A stretch of DNA of 32,688 bases from JASBSR01 sp963847575 (GTDB lineage Bacteria > Pseudomonadota > Gammaproteobacteria > SZUA-229), in NCBI GenBank assembly GCA_963847575.1, contig CAWKAL010000093.1, positions 1-32,688 on the forward strand, read 5' to 3'. The stretch's first letter is position 1. Each line of letters opens with the position of its first letter. Under the pieces are notes generated by a model that did not search any database, had not been told where the DNA came from, and saw nothing but the letters and a program-made list of their open reading frames with translations. Below are positions 28,330 through 32,688 of the stretch, piece by piece. The position numbers and the translations under genes are program-made.

Positions 28330-28641
28330 ATGTACGCTGTTGTGAGTACAGGTGGTAAACAGTACAAAGTAGCGCAGGGCGACGTCTGCCGCGTCGAAAA
28401 ACTGGATGCCGAAGAAGGTGCTGCTGTCGAGCTCGACAAAGTACTGCTGATCGCCGATGGCGACAAAATCAACATCGGTACCCCGCTGGTATCCGGCGGC
28501 AAAGTCACTGCCGTGGTCAAGACCCATGGCCGTGCCGACAAGGTCGAGATCATGAAATTCCGCCGTCGTAAACATCATCAGAAACGTACCGGCCATCGCC
28601 AGTACTATACTGAAATCGAAATCACCGGCATTGCCGGCTAA
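28330..28641 (+). CDS. rplU: 50S ribosomal protein L21
   Basis: The 103-residue product begins MYAVVSTGGKQYKVAQGDV, the L21 signature, and continues with VLLIADGDKINIGTPLVSGG and the basic FRRRKHHQKRTGHRQYYTEI. The start at 28330 is chosen over an upstream GTG/ATG reading because it follows TTGGAGAAC and gives the family length. It is co-transcribed with rpmA. Confidence 0.98.
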   Translation: MYAVVSTGGKQYKVAQGDVCRVEKLDAEEGAAVELDKVLLIADGDKINIGTPLVSGGKVTAVVKTHGRADKVEIMKFRRRKHHQKRTGHRQYYTEIEITGIAG

Positions 28642-28688
28642 GGCCAGCTAAGCGCCAGACGCAAGCGGCATAAGAGGAGCACTCTACA

Positions 28689-28946
28689 ATGGCACATAAG
28701 AAAGCAGCGGGCAGTACCCGCAACGGACGCGAGTCGGAATCCAAGCGACTGGGCGTGAAAAGATACGGCGGCGAGACTGTACTCGCAGGCAACATCCTGG
28801 TTCGCCAGCGCGGCACCCAGTTCCACGCCGGCACCAACGTCGGCATGGGACGCGATCACACCCTGTTCGCCAAGGCAGAAGGCCAGGTGGTATTTGAAAT
28901 CCGCGGCCCGAAAAATCGCAGAACCATCAGCGTACAGCCGGCCTGA
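28689..28946 (+). CDS. rpmA: 50S ribosomal protein L27
   Basis: The 85-residue protein begins MAHKKAAGSTRNGRESESKR and continues YGGETVLAGNILVRQRGTQF, both canonical L27. The N-terminus reaches towards the peptidyl transferase centre. AGAGGAG lies about 7 bases before the ATG. It is 47 bases after rplU and followed by a terminator. Confidence 0.98.
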   Translation: MAHKKAAGSTRNGRESESKRLGVKRYGGETVLAGNILVRQRGTQFHAGTNVGMGRDHTLFAKAEGQVVFEIRGPKNRRTISVQPA

Positions 28947-28967
28947 TACGCGAGCAGCCTCTGCTTA

Positions 28968-28996
28968 AAAAAGCCCCGGGTTCGGGGCTTTTTTTA
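28968..28996 (+). terminator. Rho-independent terminator after rpmA
   Basis: AAAGCCCCG (28971-28979), a 4-base loop GGTT, then CGGGGCTTT running into seven Ts. The stem is GC-rich with an A-tract on the left, so it may work in both directions. It ends the rplU-rpmA transcript, leaving obgE to its own promoter or to read-through. Confidence 0.93.
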
Positions 28997-29053
28997 TGAA
29001 CTCTATAAAAACTTGTCACAGAGACTGCAGAGCATGTTAAAAACAATTACTTG

Positions 29054-29178
29054 CCGCAAAATACGCAAAGATCGCAAAGTAAAAACATTATTGTATTAAC
29101 TGGTTGTACCTGCCTGCGCAGGAGCATCCATCTGAAAACATTCATGGTTTTTTTGCGCCCTTTGCGTTCTTCGCGGCT
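29054..29178. repeat. Intergenic inverted-repeat element E4
   Basis: The inner arms at 29054-29079 and 29153-29178 are imperfect inverted copies built from CGCAAAG-type units (GCCGCAAAATACGCAAAG). Outside them, 29016-29036 and about 29190-29208 carry CACAGAG/GCAGAG units also in inverted relation, so two arm types are nested. The centre has CTGCCTGCGCAGG. The element fills most of the rpmA-obgE spacer. Confidence 0.7.
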
Positions 29179-29230
29179 AAAAACAATTTTTGTGGCCTCT
29201 GCGGCACAAGCTGAGAATTATTGAACTGAC

Positions 29231-30275
29231 ATGAAATTCGTAGACGAAGTCACTATCAAGACCATCGCGGGCGACGGCGGTAACGGCGTGGTCCACTTTC
29301 GTCGCGAGAAATATATCCCCAAGGGCGGCCCCGACGGCGGTGACGGCGGCGATGGCGGCAGTGTCTACCTGGTGGGTGATAACAACCTCAATACGCTGGC
29401 CGATTTTCGCCATGTGCGCACCTATACCGCCGAAGCCGGCAAAAAAGGCTCGGGCCAGCAGATGACCGGCAAGGGCGGGGATGACCTCTTTGTACCGGTG
29501 CCGGTCGGCACCCTGATTTTCGACGACCACCACCGACGAGCTGATCGGCGACATCACCGAGACCGGTCAAAGCATCAAGGTGGCGCAGGGCGGCTTTCAC
29601 GGTCTGGGCAACACGCGCTACAAAAGCTCGACCAACCGCGCACCACGCAAATGCACTCCGGGCACGCCGGGTGAACGCCGCGTGTTACGCCTCGAGCTCA
29701 AGGTGCTGGCCGATGTCGGCCTGCTGGGCATGCCCAATGCGGGCAAGTCCACCTTGATCCGCGCGGTTTCCGCGGCCAAACCCAAGGTGGCGGATTACCC
29801 CTTTACCACGCTGTACCCCAACCTGGGCGTGGTGCGCGTCGGCGATTACCAGAGTTTCGTGGTGGCGGATATTCCGGGCCTGATCGAAGGCGCGTCGGAA
29901 GGTGCCGGGCTCGGTATCCAGTTTCTCAAGCACCTGTCGCGTACCGGCCTGCTGCTGCATTTGATCGATATCGCCCCGGCTGACGGCAGCGACCCGATCG
30001 ACAGCGCGCGCAAGATCCTGCTCGAGCTCGGCCGCTACAGTGACGACCTGCTCGATAAACCACGCTGGCTGGTACTGAACAAAACCGACCTGGTGGATGA
30101 CGCTGCGCTGGCGGAAAAACGCTCGGCCATTATCGAGGCGCTCGACTGGAAGGGCCCGGTCTACACCATATCCGCACTGGCGAACAAGGGCACTGATGAG
30201 CTGGCGAAAGACATCATGCGCCACCTGGAATTAAAAAAAGAACAAGAACAAGAGCAAGAGCATGACAACGCGTGA
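29231..30275 (+). CDS. obgE: Ribosome-associated GTPase ObgE/CgtA, one frameshift
   Basis: The restored length is about 347 residues. The N-terminal glycine-rich OBG domain (1-158; MKFVDEVTIKTIAGDGGNGV, then GGPDGGDGGDGGSVY) is followed by the GTPase with G1 GMPNAGKST, G3 DIPGLIEGASEGAG, G4 NKTDL and G5 SALANKG. The essential protein acts in 50S assembly. The frame breaks at CC 29527-29528; dropping one C gives TLIFDDTTDELIGDITETGQ. The C-terminal tail is short and glutamate/glutamine-rich (KKEQEQEQEHDNA), shorter than in E. coli. The last 14 bases overlap proB. Essentiality argues that the break is not real. Confidence 0.96.
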
Positions 30276-31383
30276 AAGCCTGGGTCAATCAAAGCGCTGG
30301 GTAGTCAAAATTGGCAGTTCGCTGATCACCGATGAAGGCCGCGGTCTAGACCGCAAGGCTATCCAGAACTGGGCACAGCAAATGGCCGAACTGCGCAGCC
30401 AGGGCAAGGAGCTGGTACTGGTCTCCTCCGGCGCCGTGGCCGAAGGCATGGCCCGGCTCGGCTGGAAGCGGCGCCCGCACGCACTGCATAAACTGCAGGC
30501 CGCTGCCGCGCTCGGCCAGATGGGGCTGGTGCAGCAGTTTGAATCCTGTTTCAAGCAGCACGGCATTCTCACCGCGCAGGTGTTGCTGACCCACGATGAC
30601 CTGAGCAACCGCAGCCGTTACCTGAATGCGCGCAGCACGCTGCACACCCTGCTCGAACTCGGCGCCATTCCCATCATTAACGAAAACGACACCGTTGCCA
30701 CCGAAGAAATCCGCCTCGGCGATAACGACACCCTGGCGGCGATGGTGAGCAACCTGGTCGAAGCCGACCTGATGGTGCTGCTGACCGATCAACCCGGGCT
30801 GTACACGGCCGACCCGCGCAGCAGCCAGGATGCCGAACTGATTTCAGAAACCGAGGCCGGGAATCCAGCGCTGGTCACAATGGCCGGTGATGGCGGCGCA
30901 CTCGGTCGTGGCGGCATGCGCACCAAGGTGCGCGCTGCACAGCGCGCGGCACGCTCAGGCGCCAATACCCTGATCGCCGCCGGCAGCCAGGAAAACGTAT
31001 TGCTCAGAATTGCGCGCGGCGAAACCCTCGGCAGCCTGCTGCTGGCAAAAGCCGAGCCGATCACTGCGCGCAAGCAATGGCTGGCCAACCAGCTCAAGAT
31101 CAGCGGCACGCTGCAGCTCGACGCCGGCGCCAGTAACGCCCTGCTGCGCGCCGGCGTCAGCCTGCTCGCGGTCGGCGTGAAACAGGTCAGCGGCAATTTC
31201 AAACGCGGCGAGCTGGTCAGCTGCATCGCCGATGACGGCCATGAAATCGCCCGCGGCCTGGTCAATTACAGCGCCGAAGAAGCCAGCAAGATCAAAGGCA
31301 TGGCCAGCGATAAAATCGAATCTATCCTCGGCTACGTCGACGAACCCGAGCTGATCCACCGCGACAACCTGGTGCTGGTCTAA
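30262..31383 (+). CDS. proB: Glutamate 5-kinase
   Basis: The 373-residue enzyme catalyses the first step of proline synthesis, phosphorylating glutamate. The amino-acid kinase domain (about 1-265) has VVKIGSSLITDEGRGLD, LVLVSSGAVAEGMARL, PIINENDTVATEEIRLGDND and LLTDQPGLYTADPRS. A C-terminal PUA domain (about 280-373; KISGTLQLDAGASNALLRAG) is present. It overlaps obgE by 14 bases, so translation is coupled. The obgE-proB pairing is common in gammaproteobacteria. Confidence 0.97.
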   Translation: MTTRESLGQSKRWVVKIGSSLITDEGRGLDRKAIQNWAQQMAELRSQGKELVLVSSGAVAEGMARLGWKRRPHALHKLQAAAALGQMGLVQQFESCFKQHGILTAQVLLTHDDLSNRSRYLNARSTLHTLLELGAIPIINENDTVATEEIRLGDNDTLAAMVSNLVEADLMVLLTDQPGLYTADPRSSQDAELISETEAGNPALVTMAGDGGALGRGGMRTKVRAAQRAARSGANTLIAAGSQENVLLRIARGETLGSLLLAKAEPITARKQWLANQLKISGTLQLDAGASNALLRAGVSLLAVGVKQVSGNFKRGELVSCIADDGHEIARGLVNYSAEEASKIKGMASDKIESILGYVDEPELIHRDNLVLV

Positions 31384-31424
31384 GCATGGTTATCAAGTGT
31401 AAATAGAATTAAAAACTAATAATG

Positions 31425-31577
31425 AACCGCAGAGGCGCAGAGGTCGCAGAGAAAAACGTTTGGGGTTAAAGACAGGAAAACCTTGTTATTCAAGCTGAGA
31501 CTTAATAACGACATTTAATTATTCGCTTTAACTTTCATGTTTGTTTTTACCTCTGCGACCTCTGCGCCTCTGCGGTT
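31425..31577. repeat. Intergenic inverted-repeat element E5
   Basis: The arms at 31425-31451 and 31551-31577 are perfect 27-base inverted copies, built from three CGCAGAG units (AACCGCAGAGGCGCAGAGG then TCGCAGAG). The 99-base centre is AT-rich and not obviously like E1-E3. The element sits between the convergent proB and rpsT genes, next to the rpsT terminator. Confidence 0.9.
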
Positions 31578-31607
31578 TCGCTTTTAAGCTTTTAGTATTC
31601 AGACGCA

Positions 31608-31637
31608 ACAAAAAAGCCGGTCAGTGACCGGCTTTTT
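31608..31637 (-). terminator. Bidirectional terminator between proB and rpsT
   Basis: AAAAAGCCGGTC (31611-31622), loop AGT, GACCGGCTTTTT (31626-31637): a 12-base perfect stem with A and T tracts. It ends the leftward rpsT transcript (six Ts on that strand) and could also stop rightward reading from proB. Confidence 0.92.
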
Positions 31638-31660
31638 CGATAATACTGTTCGCTGAGAAC

Positions 31661-31921
31661 TTACATCGCGCGGATGTTGTTGTTCATGCGGCTTTTATGG
31701 CGTGATGCCTTGTTGGCATGAATCAGGCCTTTGCCGGCCATGCGGTCGATGACCGGGCAGGCTTCTTTGTAGGCAGTCTCGGCAGCAGACTTGTCACCTG
31801 CGCCCACGGCGCTGTATACACGCTTGATGTAAGTACGCATCATCGAGCGCATACCCGCATTTTGAGTGCGATGATTTTCGGCCTGTTTGGCGCGTTTCTT
31901 TGCTTGTGCGGAATTAGCCAA
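31661..31921 (-). CDS. rpsT: 30S ribosomal protein S20
   Basis: The 86-residue product begins (M)ANSAQAKKRAKQAENHRTQN, exactly where S20 proteins start, and ends SRMNNNIRAM. The codon before Ala-Asn-Ser is TTG at 31921, so the gene uses a TTG start, as Escherichia coli rpsT does. A longer frame to 31984 adds residues unlike S20. The ribosome site is weak. S20 binds 16S rRNA early in assembly; a weak UUG start is part of its autoregulation in E. coli, and the same may hold here (inference). It is divergent from murJ. Confidence 0.96.
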   Translation of the reverse strand: MANSAQAKKRAKQAENHRTQNAGMRSMMRTYIKRVYSAVGAGDKSAAETAYKEACPVIDRMAGKGLIHANKASRHKSRMNNNIRAM

Positions 31922-31955
31922 GGCGGCATACCTGTGTCTGGAAAAAAGAGCGCGT

Positions 31956-31984
31956 AAAATGCCAGTTTTAGAGGGTTTTGTCAA
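31956..31984 (-). promoter_or_regulatory. Probable rpsT promoter
   Basis: On the minus strand a perfect TTGACA (31984-31979) is followed after 17 bases by CATTTT (31961-31956), a poor -10. The predicted start lies about 30 bases before the TTG start codon. The consensus -35 and the location favour it; the weak -10 limits confidence. Confidence 0.45.
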
Positions 31985-32047
31985 TCAGTTTTCGCTACAA
32001 TTGGCGCTCGATTGTAGTTCATGCACCAGCACTGAAGGGGATTCACA

Positions 32048-32688
32048 CTGAGTACGCGGCTTTTGCACTCCACCATCATGGTGGGTGGCATGACACTGGT
32101 GTCACGAATATTCGGGCTGCTGCGCGATATCACGCTCGCCACGCTGTTTGGCGCCAGCGGCGGTACCGACGCCTTCCTGGTCGCTTTCAAGATCCCCAAT
32201 TTCATGCGCCGGCTGTTCGCCGAGGGCGCTTTTTCGCAGGCGTTTGTCCCGGTATTCTCCGAATACAAGGAAAAGCGCGGCCGGATTGAACTGCAGGACC
32301 TGCTCGATCACGTCGCCGGCAAGCTCGGCGGTGTTTTGCTGGTGATCACGATTATCGGCTCACTCGCTGCGCCGGGACTGGTCTATGTGTTCGCCCCCGG
32401 CTTCAGCGACGAACCCGACCGTTTCACGCTCACTGCCGAACTGCTGCGCATCACCTTCCCCTACCTGTTCTTTATCGCGCTGGTGGCGTTTGCCGGCGGT
32501 ATCCTCAACAGTTATGGCCGCTTCGGCGTGCCGGCGTTTACCCCGGTGATTCTCAACCTGTGCCTGATTGGCGCGGCCTGGTGGCTGGCGCCGATGTTCG
32601 ACGAACCACTGATGGCACTGGCATGGGGGGTGTTCGCCGCCGGCCTGCTGCAACTGCTGTTCCAGTTTCCGTCGCTGATCAAGCTCGG
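32048..32688 (+). CDS. murJ: Lipid II flippase MurJ (N-terminal part, runs off the window)
   Basis: The first 213 residues of MurJ, which flips lipid II across the inner membrane for peptidoglycan synthesis. The family N-terminus is clear: STIMVGGMTLVSRIFGLLRD, then GTDAFLVAFKIPNFMRRLFA and EGAFSQAFVPVFSEY. Hydrophobic helices follow. A TGA at 32033 closes the frame upstream. The first codon that fits homologs (M)STRLLHST is CTG at 32048, seven bases after GAAGGGG; later TTG (32063) and ATG (32078) would remove conserved residues. A CTG start is rare, and a base error there is also possible. Its 3' end is outside the window. Confidence 0.93.
   Translation, partial: MSTRLLHSTIMVGGMTLVSRIFGLLRDITLATLFGASGGTDAFLVAFKIPNFMRRLFAEGAFSQAFVPVFSEYKEKRGRIELQDLLDHVAGKLGGVLLVITIIGSLAAPGLVYVFAPGFSDEPDRFTLTAELLRITFPYLFFIALVAFAGGILNSYGRFGVPAFTPVILNLCLIGAAWWLAPMFDEPLMALAWGVFAAGLLQLLFQFPSLIKL

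Noticed and set aside
314..29528. Programmed +1 frameshifting shared by many genes
   Set aside because: The sites have no common slippery motif or stop-codon context; they only share short homopolymers, and they hit unrelated genes including obgE and recG. Sequence error is simpler.

Overview
The window looks like chromosomal DNA of a gammaproteobacterium. The order gmk-rpoZ-spoT-(ridA)-recG, the divergent pair ispB / rplU-rpmA-obgE-proB, and rpsT next to murJ are arrangements known from that class. No phage, plasmid, transposase, CRISPR or rRNA genes are visible. TusA, a small Rieske protein and a ferredoxin-type regulator or reductase would fit an organism with active sulfur or redox metabolism, but this does not fix the genus.

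Layout. 1-3360: the tail of an unknown gene, then a leftward cluster of an alpha/beta hydrolase, an MFS-acyltransferase fusion and an HdeD-like membrane protein. 3478-5324: a PilZ protein and an unusual HTH - coiled coil - [2Fe-2S] - FNR-like fusion. 5556-11797: a tight rightward signalling operon of PhnD-like binding protein, large hybrid histidine kinase, receiver, and HPt-REC-REC-GGDEF diguanylate cyclase. 11932-15704: YaiI, a VOC protein, a DUF3565 protein, an AI-2E-family permease and RmuC. 15838-18902: Rieske protein, tusA plus a TetR regulator behind a clear promoter/operator, a secreted cyclophilin and ubiC. 19033-20933: a second hybrid kinase. 21007-26961: recG, ridA, spoT, rpoZ and gmk, all leftward. 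27025-32688: tRNA-Pro(CGG), ispB, rplU-rpmA, obgE-proB, rpsT and the start of murJ.

Two window-wide patterns matter most. First, nine genes, including recG and obgE, are broken by 12 single-base frameshifts. All go in the same direction (one extra base), and nearly all fall where one base of a short homopolymer appears duplicated. I read these as consensus errors and give the restored genes as full-length entries. Second, five intergenic spacers hold 110-170 bp inverted-repeat elements. Their arms are built from CGCAAAT/CGCAGAG-type units at about 10 bp period, and three of them share a related core. They look like a family of non-autonomous palindromic repeats.

The most interesting coding content is the DNA-binding/ferredoxin/reductase fusion and the PhnD-kinase-cyclase operon, which has a periplasmic binding protein but no transporter.
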